Below, piece after piece: positions 1 to 7,046 of a DNA stretch of 9,364 nucleotides. The notes under the pieces are model-generated. The model was not told the origin of the DNA. It did no database searches and saw only the letters and a program-made list of their open reading frames with translations. This DNA is from Oscillospiraceae bacterium (GTDB taxonomy: Bacteria > Bacillota > Clostridia > Oscillospirales > Oscillospiraceae), in the NCBI GenBank assembly GCA_031280325.1, contig JAITGW010000040.1, positions 1 through 9,364 of the forward strand, read 5' to 3'. The translations under genes and the position numbers were made by a program. Position 1 is the first letter of the stretch; every line of letters starts with the position of its first letter.

Positions 1-2
1 AC

Positions 3-41
3 TAAAAATAACGGACGGGAGGAGCGTGCATTGTCTCCTCC
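3..41 (-). terminator. Possible intrinsic terminator after sigK
   Basis: On the minus strand GGAGGAG (41-35) can pair with CTCCTCC (24-18) across a 10-base loop. A U-rich stretch including five Us (7-3) follows about ten bases after the stem. It lies some 35 bases after the sigK stop codon, the right place for a terminator, but the gap between stem and U-tract makes it a weak example. The left arm also resembles a ribosome binding site before an ATG at 30. That frame closes after nine codons, so I do not call a gene there. Confidence 0.4.
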
Positions 42-75
42 AGTGAATTATCTCCGCGGAAAAGGCGCGCGCCGC

Positions 76-768
76 TTATTTATCGTCCTCCTCAAACCTG
101 CGTTTGAGCTTTCCCAGCGCGCGCGTCTCAATGCGCGATACATAGCTGCGGGAAATTTTGCGCCCTGCCGCGATCTCTCTCTGGGTTTTCGGGCTGCGCC
201 CGCCGAAGCCATAGCGATTGAAGATTATATCCGTCTCCAGCGGCGTAAGCATCTGTGCGATGTATTTCGAGAGGCGCGCGACGCTCTCTTTTGCCGAAAT
301 TTTGTCAATCATGTCGTCGGGCTTTGAGAGAATGTCTATAAGCGTCAGCGGGTTGCCCGCAGAGTCAACCTCGATCGAGTCATCGATCGAAATCTCGCCG
401 CTCAGCTTTTTTTGACTGCGAAAGTACATGAGTATCTCGTTTTCGATACACCGCGAGGCGTATGTCGAAAGGTGAACCTTCTTCTCCGGCTTATATGTGT
501 TTATGCCCTTGATAAGCCCGATTGTGCCGATTGATATAAGATCCTCGCGGTCGTCCTCGCTTGTGTAATATTTTTTTATTATATGCGCCACAAGGCGCAG
601 ATTGCGCTCGATTAAGATTTTGCGCGCCTCATCGTCTCCGCCGGCAAACCGGCGGAGCATTTCCCGTTCCTCCTCTTGAGAAAGCGGCTTTTGGAACGCT
701 CCTCCGGAATCGAGACGCAGCATTAAAAACGGACTGGACAGAAACAGGGAAAAGATTACTGACAGCAT
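76..768 (-). CDS. sigK: RNA polymerase sporulation sigma factor, pro-sigma-K type
   Basis: This encodes a sigma-70 family factor of about 230 residues that directs RNA polymerase to late mother-cell sporulation genes (spore coat, cortex, mother-cell lysis). The N-terminus is a short hydrophobic pro-sequence (MLSVIFSLFLSSPFLML) followed by AFQKPLS, matching the AFPQPLS junction of Bacillus sigma-K. In that family the pro-peptide tethers the factor to membrane and is removed by SpoIVFB-type proteolysis. Region 2 follows at about residues 50-117, with the hallmark LISIGTIGLIKGI and TYASRCIENEILMYFR. Region 4 has the helix-turn-helix TQREIA...ISRSYVSRIETRAL at about 195-217. The frame is continuous, so there is no skin-like insertion. 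Start choice is uncertain: ATG at 768 has a GGTGGTG element six bases upstream, while ATG 774 and GTG 777 or 780 are in frame. Sigma-E is the closest alternative family, but the AFQKPLS junction and the overall match favour sigma-K. The gene follows the terminator of the surface-protein gene, so it is probably a separate unit. Confidence 0.93.
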   Translation of the reverse strand: MLSVIFSLFLSSPFLMLRLDSGGAFQKPLSQEEEREMLRRFAGGDDEARKILIERNLRLVAHIIKKYYTSEDDREDLISIGTIGLIKGINTYKPEKKVHLSTYASRCIENEILMYFRSQKKLSGEISIDDSIEVDSAGNPLTLIDILSKPDDMIDKISAKESVARLSKYIAQMLTPLETDIIFNRYGFGGRSPKTQREIAAGRKISRSYVSRIETRALGKLKRRFEEDDK

Positions 769-850
769 ACACATCACCACCGAAAGCTTTTGTATAGGTT
801 ATTCCGCGTGGTTTTGTCCGTATGACTTACATCATCGCCTGGCGGTTCGC

Positions 851-884
851 AAAAAGCGGGAACACGGCCTTTTGCCGTGTTCCC
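851..884 (-). terminator. Strong intrinsic terminator after the surface protein gene
   Basis: A perfect 11-bp stem, GGGAACACGGC (884-874) with GCCGTGTTCCC (868-858), encloses a five-base loop. It is followed on the minus strand by GC and five Us (855-851). It starts about 18 bases after the stop codon of the 1851-residue protein. It closes that transcription unit and separates it from sigK. Confidence 0.9.
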
Positions 885-901
885 GTTATGAAAAAGCGAT
901 T

Positions 902-3900
902 TTATTTTATTTTTTCGTTGAAGCGCCGGAGCATTACCGCCGTTTCGGCTCGCGTTACCTCCCTTTTGGGAACGAGCGTCGTTTCCGTGACCCCGTTGAC
1001 GATACGCTCGCTTACCGCCCACGCCATCGCGTCGCGCGCCCAGTCCGACACGCTGCCCGCGTCGGAATACGCGCCGAGCGTCCCCGCTGCGGCGGGACTT
1101 CCGGCGCAGCGCCAGAGCATGACGATAAGCTGCTCCCGCGTGATATCCGCTCCGGGATTTGCGCCGTCGCTTATACCCTGCGCCATCGCCCATTCCATCG
1201 CCCTGGCGTACCAGTTGAGACCACCGGAGGTGTCCTCGCCGGCGTTTCTGGCAAGGATAGTCCACGCCATGGCGCGTGTAAGCCTTGCTTGCGGTTCGAA
1301 CTTATTGCCGCCCACACCTGCCATAATGCCGTTTTCCGTGACGTATTGCACAGCGTCGTAAAACCAGCTTTCGCCGGGCACGTCGATGTACGGATTGAGA
1401 TATCCGCTCTCTGTGCTGCCAGATTCCGAGCTTCCGCCGGTTCCGCCGGGAGCGACGCCCCACTCGTGATCATTCTCATAGCCGGATTCCTTTGTGTAAT
1501 CATCCGTATAGAACCAGCGCACATCGTCGCCGTTTCGCAGGACCTCTTCCGCATAACCGCGCCCGACGATGATACCGTTCAGACGGTACATCCAGCCGGA
1601 GTTCGGACCGTTGTCAAACTCTGACAAACCGTTCACCGCGGCGATATACCCTCCGCCGGAAGTTGTTGTGAACTCCAGCCCAGCCTCGTCAAGCTGCGCG
1701 TCGGTCAAGTCCTTGACGGTCGAGCCAGCCGGAAGCGTAACCGTGCGGCGCGGAATCCACACCTGCTCTGTGTGTATGCCCTTTTCCGTCTCGCTGACAT
1801 AGTGGTGCGTGTCGCCGGTGAATGTGAACGTCACACGGATCGTTCCGCCACCACCGGGTGTTCCGCCGGGATCCGTTCCTCCCGGATTTGTGCCTTCCGG
1901 ATTCGGTCCGCCGCCAAAATCCTGCGCGTCCGTCATGTCATACAGGGCGTTCATATCATTCTTGCAGCGCCAGTATGCCGTCAGGGCATACGCCGCCTGC
2001 TCCGTCGCCATTTGATTCGCGGAGGAGTCCGCGGAGACGTTCTTAAATCCGCCGGACTCCGTCTGATACGCCAGAAGTCCGTCAATCCACGGAACAATGT
2101 CCTCATCATCCGCGCCAAGCGCCGTTAGCGCAACTATTATCTGTGAAAATGCCTGTGAATTATCAGGAGACTGCGCCAGCAGCCACTCCAGCGCCCGCTC
2201 GACCGCCGCGCCGGCGTCCACCTCTAACGAGTACGGCGCAAGCGCCTGCACCACCATCGCCGTCATATCGATCGTGGATGCGCCGCCCGGAGTGATTGCC
2301 CAGCCGCCGTTTGCGTTCTGCTTTGAAATAAGCCATTCGACAAGTATACCGCGCATTTCGTCGCCGGGATACTGCGCCGAGTCAAGCGCGATGAGCGCGA
2401 ACGCGGCGCCGTTTGTGCCCTGCCACACTGACTGCGGCTGCCCATTCGCCTGCATATCAAAAAGGGCGGAGACAAAATCCAGCTCCTCAAAATCCCGCGC
2501 GTCCTTGCCCAGCGCGGAAAGGGCGAGAATAACGCGCTCGTTGTCCGTGCGTGTTTTGGAGTGGAAGATAACCTTGCCGTTTCCGTCAGCCTTCGCTTCC
2601 GCCGCCGCGAGCAGATTCGTGAGATATAGTTCAAACCACTCGTCCAGCCCATCCGCCTCATACTGCGCGCGGGCAAGCGCGAGAACGCTCCATTCCCCGT
2701 TTGTCGAGCCGACTGACGGAGCTGTAACCGTCGCGTAAATATAGTCAAGTACGTCGCCCAGCGCCTTTTCCCACGCGGCCTGCTCCTCCACCGTCACAAT
2801 GAGCAGGGGATAGATTATATACTCCTCGCTGTCGCCGTCGATTGCCGTGACATAATACGTTCCCGGCGCGTCGAAAGACAGCGTGAATTTTCCGTCCTCA
2901 TCCGTCATTGAGAGCAGCTCGTTCAAATCCCCTGTGTATTCAAACCCATTGTCGTCGCCGACAAGGAGCGTTGTGATCGCGGCATCCCAAATCGGGTCGG
3001 TCACGCCGTCGATATAATCCGCGCCGTAAGAGGAGGAAATCGCCGCAAAGCCCATAAGCGTAAGCTCCTCGGCCTCCCCGGGTTTAAGCGCAAGCTCTGA
3101 AATCCTCTCCTCCGCGGAATTTTCAAACCATGCGGAAAGATCTGTCCAAAAGCTGTCGCGCATGTTTGCGAACTGAATCGCGTCGCCGTCGGCAAGCGGC
3201 GCCTGAAGAACCGTATACGCGCTGTAGCCCCAAGCTTCATAATTGCTTTGATCGTCATAGGGCATTATGCCGTTCACCAGGAACGAAAAGCCGTCATCCA
3301 TCGCGTCTCCGCCGAGCGATTTTGTGACGGAGCCGGAAACGGAATTCACCGCGAGATTTGAGTTGATTTGCGCCTTGCTGCCGCCGTAAATCTTCACATG
3401 CACGGCAACAAGCGCGTCCAACGCGGTCGCGGCGGCGCCGTTATACGCGTCGCGATAGCCGTAACGCTCTGACAGGTCGCTCTCAACATTCAGTGCGGTA
3501 TCGATGAAATACAGCCCGGTGTCGTCCTTTTGATACGTCGTTCTGACGGTCACGGGATCTCCCGGCTCCGGGTCGGGGATAAGCTTGATTTCCGGAAGCG
3601 CGCCGAAGGCGAACGGCCCCTGCGCGCTGGCGTTCATGCTTGCGGAAAGCCCGCTCAAGATTATTGACCGGTGCGCTCCGGGCACTGCGCCCATAAGACC
3701 GAGCCAATATTGACCCGTGAGCGTCGTTTTATCCAAATCGCTTATAGTGTATTCGACCTCAAATTCCGTTGTGAGGCTCGAATACTGACCGCCCTTCGCG
3801 CTTTCGACCGTCGCCGTGCCGTCCGTGTATTTGATATGCGGGCGCAGGTCTGTGCCATATCCCGGATTATATACGCCCGCCAGCTTCTCAACAGCCGTCT

Positions 3901-6457
3901 CGATTCCCTTGATTTTTATCTGCGCCGTGTCGCCCGGGACAAACGGCTGACCCGGCCTGTTCTTATTCTCTACCGTGACGCTCACGCCGTGCGCGCGCAG
4001 GACGTAATACGCCGTTTCTCCGCCGTTTTTCAGCTCAAAGATATTGCGCCCTTCGTAAAGCGTGACGGTGAACGAACCGTCAATATCCTCCTCATACTCT
4101 GTCCATCCGGAGCCCCAGTCTGAAATATTCAGCGGCTTGTGTACGCGCACCGCCGTCCCCGCATCGGGTGTGAATTTGAACGTGCGCGAACCCGCGGCTT
4201 TGTCAAAATAGAACACGTCGAAGTCATTGCGGGCGGTTATGCCCGTATCAAAGGCGGCGGTTCCGCCGACATTTATAACAACCGCGCCGACCGCGCTGTC
4301 AGATATGCCGTTGAGCTTTGCCACAGGCGAACCCGCGGCATTATAAAGCTCGATCGGATCGTAAGTGACCTTGACCACCGAGACCCCGCTCTGCACCGCG
4401 GCAATGTGAAGCCGCTCGCGCCCCGGAGCGCCGATAAGCTCGGTGGTCACGCTGTCGCCGAAAAGCTCGAACGTGTAATCCGGCTCTATAAAATAGTTAT
4501 TGACTACACCCTCCATCGCCTGCCACACGCGGAACGTGTCCAAATCAAAAGTCCCGCCGGCGGAGAGGTTTACCGTGCCCGTATCGCCAAGGTTGGTGTA
4601 CATATTGGCGTCGTAATAGCCGTTGTCCTGCTCCGCCCAAGCGCTGAGGGGCGTTAAAGCGGCGGTATATGTGGCGTTTTGAGATGCCGCGGCGACGGTT
4701 ATATAGCGCGCGTACTTCGCCGTAACGCCCGGTATGCTCGCCTCTATGTGATAATTGCCGTTAGTCAGCGCGACGGAATACACGTCATATGAATCATCCG
4801 ACAGCTCCGGCACAAGGCTGAGCTGATAGCTCGTGAACGCGGCGTAGTGATAGCTCTTCTTATATACCGCGACCTGCGCGCCCTTTGTGACCTTGATCCT
4901 CACACCGCTGCCGGAAGAATATTGGAGAGAGTTCATCGCGTTTTCCAGCGCGTTTCTCGCTTGATTCACGGCGCCAGAGGTCGCGTTTTCGTTGCCCGCC
5001 GCCACGATCGCCGCATTGACCGCGGCTTGCAGGGCGCTCCATGACGCACTCGTATACTGCGCTTCATTCGGCGCGATAGCCTGCGCCCGGACGATTGCCT
5101 CGCCTAACGCCGCGAACTCTTCCGCGCCTGCCGACGGATTAGGCGCTATATCCTCTACGCTTGCGAAATACTGGGTGAACGCTTCAAGCTCATATCCGCC
5201 GCAGGTTTTGTCCGGCACGTAAGCAACGACGGCGCGCGCGCCGCTGTCCGCGTTGTTGGAGCCGGTGAACGTGCCTGAATTAAAGGTTGACGGCGCGGCA
5301 TTCCCAAGAAAGGTCATAGATTCAAGGCTTGTACAGCCGCTGAATGCGGTCGTCGAGCCAAAGCTTGTTGTGGCGGCGCTGACGGTTACGGTTTTCAGCG
5401 AAACGCAATTTTTGAAATAGTTCGCCGTGGTTATTGCCGCCGCGGATGGCAGGAGAACGTTTTCCAGCGCGCCCATGTCGTTGAGTGCGCCCGTCGCCGT
5501 AATTCCCGACAAATCAAGCTCTTTTATGAATTGCGCCGCATAGCTCGCGTTCCGCAGCGCCGTATAGTCCGTAATGTTTGCCGCGCCCATGATTTTCAAC
5601 CTTGTAACGACGCTGTAATCATACGTTCCGCCTTGGTTATACGGCTCCGCGTCCAGCGCGGCATGGAGATTATTCAAAAGCTGCCCGCTTGCCGCGTTCG
5701 TGATTACAATCCAGTCCTCCGCCGGGGCGGGCACGGAATCCAAAATGCTCTGCACGGCCTGGGCAACGGTCTCCGCCGCCGCCGCGGGATCAATGATGAC
5801 CGCAAGCGCGTCGTCAACCGCGCTCTGTTCCGCGCCGTCTGTGAACAGCGCGCGGATCAGCGCGCTTTTGTCGGCGCGGACATAATACGCGCTGTCGCCG
5901 CCCCAGTTTTCCTGACTGCAATCAAAGCCGAGATCCGCGCCAAAGCCCCAAACAGAAAATTCCCAGCGGATAACGTCGCCGTCCGCAATGGATTCGGCGG
6001 ACGCACCGTTTTGCCCCATTGCGTCGTTGAGCGTATACATCCAGCCGGACATGGCGGAATAATCACCGGCCGCCAGCCACTGCGCGTCATCTCTGTCGTC
6101 CTCTATGTAGTCTTCAAGCGCGTCCGCCGGCAGATACTCCGGGAAAACAGCCGCTTCTCCGGCTCCGAAGCCCTTGACCTTTTCAAGATACGTCGGCAGC
6201 CCGCTCTGCTCGTGACCCGTGTCGGCAAGGAGCTTAATCGACGCGTCGGCGAGCTTTGATCCGGCCGCCACGGTCACGGGCGTGGGTTCGATATAGAATC
6301 CCTGCCCGAGGTTATACCCCTCGAAACTGACATAGACGGTGATGTCCGCCGCCGCTTTCGCCTCCTGCGCCGGAAACGCGCCCAATCCCAGAAGCATAAC
6401 CAGGGCGAGAAGCGTCGCGAGAAGCCGTCGGAGTCCGTTTGGTTTTGTGATTGTCAT
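902..6457 (-). CDS. Giant SLH-anchored surface protein with transcobalamin-like toroid and DUF4430 domains
   Basis: The product is a secreted, wall-anchored protein of 1851 residues. Visible order: signal peptide (1 to about 36; KPNGLRR, hydrophobic core, EAKA cleavage region); DUF4430 domain (about 39-172, SGWMYTLN and DGDVIRWEF); helical spacer (180-265); BspA-like leucine-rich repeats (about 283-435); FIVAR-like helices (about 446-512); beta-rich stretch of unrecognised fold (518-965); weaker DUF4430-like region (about 985-1097, FSFLVNG and ADGDAIQF); Ig-like strands (1120-1224); alpha/alpha-toroid repeats of prenyltransferase/terpenoid-cyclase type (about 1228-1498, with WLISKQNANGGW and LLAYQTESGGF); Gly/Pro/Thr linker (1513-1538); DUF4430 domain (1539-1652, SGWMYRLN); three SLH repeats (about 1689-1847). 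SLH repeats hold proteins to pyruvylated wall polymers. Toroid plus DUF4430 is the domain order of intrinsic factor and transcobalamin, so corrinoid binding is my leading inference. Adhesion or another ligand remains possible. ATG 6457 is chosen because GAAAGG lies nine bases upstream; ATG 6466 abuts that site. Confidence 0.93.
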   Translation of the reverse strand: MTITKPNGLRRLLATLLALVMLLGLGAFPAQEAKAAADITVYVSFEGYNLGQGFYIEPTPVTVAAGSKLADASIKLLADTGHEQSGLPTYLEKVKGFGAGEAAVFPEYLPADALEDYIEDDRDDAQWLAAGDYSAMSGWMYTLNDAMGQNGASAESIADGDVIRWEFSVWGFGADLGFDCSQENWGGDSAYYVRADKSALIRALFTDGAEQSAVDDALAVIIDPAAAAETVAQAVQSILDSVPAPAEDWIVITNAASGQLLNNLHAALDAEPYNQGGTYDYSVVTRLKIMGAANITDYTALRNASYAAQFIKELDLSGITATGALNDMGALENVLLPSAAAITTANYFKNCVSLKTVTVSAATTSFGSTTAFSGCTSLESMTFLGNAAPSTFNSGTFTGSNNADSGARAVVAYVPDKTCGGYELEAFTQYFASVEDIAPNPSAGAEEFAALGEAIVRAQAIAPNEAQYTSASWSALQAAVNAAIVAAGNENATSGAVNQARNALENAMNSLQYSSGSGVRIKVTKGAQVAVYKKSYHYAAFTSYQLSLVPELSDDSYDVYSVALTNGNYHIEASIPGVTAKYARYITVAAASQNATYTAALTPLSAWAEQDNGYYDANMYTNLGDTGTVNLSAGGTFDLDTFRVWQAMEGVVNNYFIEPDYTFELFGDSVTTELIGAPGRERLHIAAVQSGVSVVKVTYDPIELYNAAGSPVAKLNGISDSAVGAVVINVGGTAAFDTGITARNDFDVFYFDKAAGSRTFKFTPDAGTAVRVHKPLNISDWGSGWTEYEEDIDGSFTVTLYEGRNIFELKNGGETAYYVLRAHGVSVTVENKNRPGQPFVPGDTAQIKIKGIETAVEKLAGVYNPGYGTDLRPHIKYTDGTATVESAKGGQYSSLTTEFEVEYTISDLDKTTLTGQYWLGLMGAVPGAHRSIILSGLSASMNASAQGPFAFGALPEIKLIPDPEPGDPVTVRTTYQKDDTGLYFIDTALNVESDLSERYGYRDAYNGAAATALDALVAVHVKIYGGSKAQINSNLAVNSVSGSVTKSLGGDAMDDGFSFLVNGIMPYDDQSNYEAWGYSAYTVLQAPLADGDAIQFANMRDSFWTDLSAWFENSAEERISELALKPGEAEELTLMGFAAISSSYGADYIDGVTDPIWDAAITTLLVGDDNGFEYTGDLNELLSMTDEDGKFTLSFDAPGTYYVTAIDGDSEEYIIYPLLIVTVEEQAAWEKALGDVLDYIYATVTAPSVGSTNGEWSVLALARAQYEADGLDEWFELYLTNLLAAAEAKADGNGKVIFHSKTRTDNERVILALSALGKDARDFEELDFVSALFDMQANGQPQSVWQGTNGAAFALIALDSAQYPGDEMRGILVEWLISKQNANGGWAITPGGASTIDMTAMVVQALAPYSLEVDAGAAVERALEWLLAQSPDNSQAFSQIIVALTALGADDEDIVPWIDGLLAYQTESGGFKNVSADSSANQMATEQAAYALTAYWRCKNDMNALYDMTDAQDFGGGPNPEGTNPGGTDPGGTPGGGGTIRVTFTFTGDTHHYVSETEKGIHTEQVWIPRRTVTLPAGSTVKDLTDAQLDEAGLEFTTTSGGGYIAAVNGLSEFDNGPNSGWMYRLNGIIVGRGYAEEVLRNGDDVRWFYTDDYTKESGYENDHEWGVAPGGTGGSSESGSTESGYLNPYIDVPGESWFYDAVQYVTENGIMAGVGGNKFEPQARLTRAMAWTILARNAGEDTSGGLNWYARAMEWAMAQGISDGANPGADITREQLIVMLWRCAGSPAAAGTLGAYSDAGSVSDWARDAMAWAVSERIVNGVTETTLVPKREVTRAETAVMLRRFNEKIK
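917..1393 (-). other. Three SLH repeats (cell-wall anchor) within the surface protein
   Basis: Residues 1689-1847 hold three S-layer-homology repeats. The first has IDVPGESWFYDAVQYVTENG and RLTRAMAWTILAR. The second has WYARAMEWAMAQGISDG and ITREQLIVMLWR. The third has DWARDAMAWAVSERIVNG and VTRAETAVMLRR. Three is the usual number, because SLH modules form a trimeric pseudo-repeat that binds the secondary wall polymer. The repeats sit at the extreme C-terminus, so the rest of the protein would project outward. Confidence 0.93.
1502..2776 (-). other. Transcobalamin-like module: alpha/alpha-toroid, linker, DUF4430
   Basis: This segment encodes residues 1228-1652 of the surface protein. The first 270 residues are repeated helix pairs with the prenyltransferase/squalene-cyclase-like signatures NGEWSVLALA, TNGAAFALIALD, ANGGWAI and ESGGFKN. 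A low-complexity linker rich in NPGGTDPGGT follows, then a DUF4430 domain with VTLPAGSTVKDL, SGWMYRLNG and NGDDVRWFY. In animal B12 carriers an alpha6/alpha6 barrel is joined by a linker to a beta domain of the family DUF4430 resembles, with B12 held between them. The match in order is seen directly; ligand binding is inferred. Confidence 0.75.
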
Positions 6458-6542
6458 ATTTATCATCCTTTCAAATGTGCTTTCAGTTGTTATCGCGCGG
6501 TTGTGCGCCGCGCAGAACGGGCAAAGGACGCTCTGAGGAAAC
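6458..6542 (-). other. Leader of the surface-protein gene; no convincing promoter seen
   Basis: This 85-base stretch lies between the terminator and the surface-protein start codon. It holds a small hairpin, GCGCGG (6513-6508) with CCGCGC (6500-6495), followed by GATAAC. It ends with the ribosome binding site. I see no pair of -35 and -10 elements with acceptable spacing. The surface-protein gene must therefore depend on readthrough, a non-canonical sigma factor, or a promoter I do not recognise. Confidence 0.4.
6467..6472 (-). promoter_or_regulatory. Ribosome binding site deciding the surface-protein start
   Basis: GAAAGG on the minus strand ends nine bases before ATG 6457 and directly abuts ATG 6466. 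This makes MTITKPNGLRR the likely N-terminus. The frame stays open upstream to 6544, but that extension lacks signal-peptide character and has no ribosome binding site, so it is probably leader. Confidence 0.75.
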
Positions 6543-6589
6543 AAAAAGTCCGGCGCGGCACGGGAAAATACTCCCGCGCCGCGCCGAAC
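6543..6589 (-). terminator. Very GC-rich intrinsic terminator between the small gene and the surface-protein gene
   Basis: On the minus strand a 17-bp stem (6589-6573 with 6564-6548, two G-U pairs) closes an eight-base loop. Five Us follow immediately (6547-6543). It begins 34 bases after the stop codon of the DUF2292-like gene and ends about 85 bases before the surface-protein start. As a canonical terminator it should strongly reduce readthrough from the riboswitch promoter into the surface-protein gene. Confidence 0.9.
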
Positions 6590-6623
6590 CTCGGTTTTTC
6601 CGTAAGTTCGACGGAATGCTTCC

Positions 6624-6806
6624 TTATTGTGCTTTCGGCTTTGCCGCGCCGTCCTTCAGCATGAGGCTTTTCCTTATCTCCTCCGCGCGAACCGGTTCGC
6701 CGTTCTGGACTATTATGCGCAGCTCTCCAAATTCAAGCTCGCGTATCACGCGCAAAAGGCGCGTTTCGCTGTCGCGCAGAGTCAATCCCGTATCTTGTTT
6801 GGGCAT
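6624..6806 (-). CDS. Small DUF2292 (YezD-like) protein, first gene after the cobalamin riboswitch
   Basis: The product is 60 residues, soluble, with no signal peptide or membrane segment. The core, SETRLLRVIRELEFGELRI, then IVQNGEPVRAEEIRKSLML, matches the DUF2292/YezD pattern: a helix, a beta-hairpin in which 'NG(K/E)PV' forms the turn, and a final 'EEI(R/K)KSL' helix. The family is short and its biochemical role is not established to my knowledge. ATG 6806 is chosen because GAGGT (6818-6814) lies seven bases upstream. An in-frame ATG at 6914 falls inside the riboswitch and would read through its terminator hairpin as protein, so I reject it. The gene sits 19 bases after the U-tract of the riboswitch terminator, making it the direct target of B12 control. 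A strong terminator follows it. The C-terminal tail (KDGAAKPKAQ) looks disordered. Confidence 0.85.
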   Translation of the reverse strand: MPKQDTGLTLRDSETRLLRVIRELEFGELRIIVQNGEPVRAEEIRKSLMLKDGAAKPKAQ

Positions 6807-6824
6807 ATCAGCTACCTCAAAGCT

Positions 6825-6886
6825 AAAAAACACGCTCTGCCAAGGCGGCGGAGCGTGCATACACAACAGAAAATCACGCGCCGCCC
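6825..6886 (-). terminator. Riboswitch expression platform: terminator and competing antiterminator
   Basis: The terminator pairs CACGCTC (6857-6851) with GAGCGTG (6837-6831), seven base pairs with a 13-base loop, followed directly by six Us (6830-6825). The same CACGCTC segment, extended to CACGCTCCGCC, can instead pair with the upstream GGCGGCGCGTG (6885-6875), forming an antiterminator that would break the terminator. A small CCCT/AGGG hairpin (6895-6884) overlaps the antiterminator arm and may help sequester it. The two folds are mutually exclusive, the arrangement typical of transcriptional riboswitches in Bacillota. By analogy with most B12 switches, ligand would favour termination. Confidence 0.8.
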
Positions 6887-6907
6887 TTTCGAGGGGAACG
6901 ACGAGCA

Positions 6908-7028
6908 TCGTCACAACGTATCTGACTTATCGGCGGCGGCAAATGCGCCGCGCCGCATCACAGTGACCCGTTCGCAGGGAATCTCACCCTATTCCATAGC
7001 TGCGCCGTAAAATTCCGGCGCGTGACAA
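6908..7028 (-). ncRNA. Cobalamin (B12) riboswitch aptamer
   Basis: The minus strand carries the family's conserved core: GGAATAGGGTGAGATTCC, then CTGCGAACGGGTCACTGTGA, corresponding to the consensus GGUGaaAnUCC...CCCGcCACUGUgA. A GC-rich hairpin around 6958-6932 follows, then ATAAGTCAGATAC (6932-6920), a match to the 5' part of the B12 box; its 3' part (ACCTGCC in the usual form) is divergent here. A closing P1 helix is visible: TTGTCAC (7028-7022) with GTGACGA (6914-6908), one G-U pair. Just inside it, GCGCCG and CGGCGC form another stem. The P1 3' strand can alternatively form the GACGA-TGC-TCGTC hairpin (6912-6900), a plausible link between ligand binding and the downstream platform. Adenosyl versus methyl/hydroxo preference cannot be read from sequence. 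Confidence 0.9.
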
Positions 7029-7046
7029 GCGTATTAAACTGTGAGA

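Noticed and set aside
76..780. Skin-type prophage interruption of sigK
   Set aside because: The reading frame is continuous from the pro-sequence through region 4, so the gene is intact.
782..830. Sigma-E or sigma-K style promoter before sigK (TATACAAA near 796-789, CATACGG near 823)
   Set aside because: The -10-like strings resemble CATACAAT, but no matching -35 element occurs at the right spacing, so I cannot support a promoter call.
872..1624. Long open plus-strand frame antisense to the surface-protein gene; similar ones at 5531-6259 and 8571-9311
   Set aside because: These are Arg/Ala/His-rich shadow frames created by high GC content. They have no ribosome binding sites and no recognisable domains, and the minus-strand frames are clearly real proteins.
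1844..1921. Gly/Pro/Thr repeat as a tandem DNA repeat or CRISPR-like array
   Set aside because: The repeat is short, imperfect and in frame within the surface protein. It encodes a flexible linker.
6458..6544. Start of the surface protein at 6544 (29 extra residues) or 6466
   Set aside because: The extension precedes the signal peptide and has no ribosome binding site. ATG 6466 abuts the GAAAGG element, whereas ATG 6457 has correct spacing.
6807..6914. Upstream ATG at 6914 for the small DUF2292 gene
   Set aside because: It lies in the riboswitch P1 and would translate the antiterminator/terminator region. The GAGGT element points to ATG 6806.
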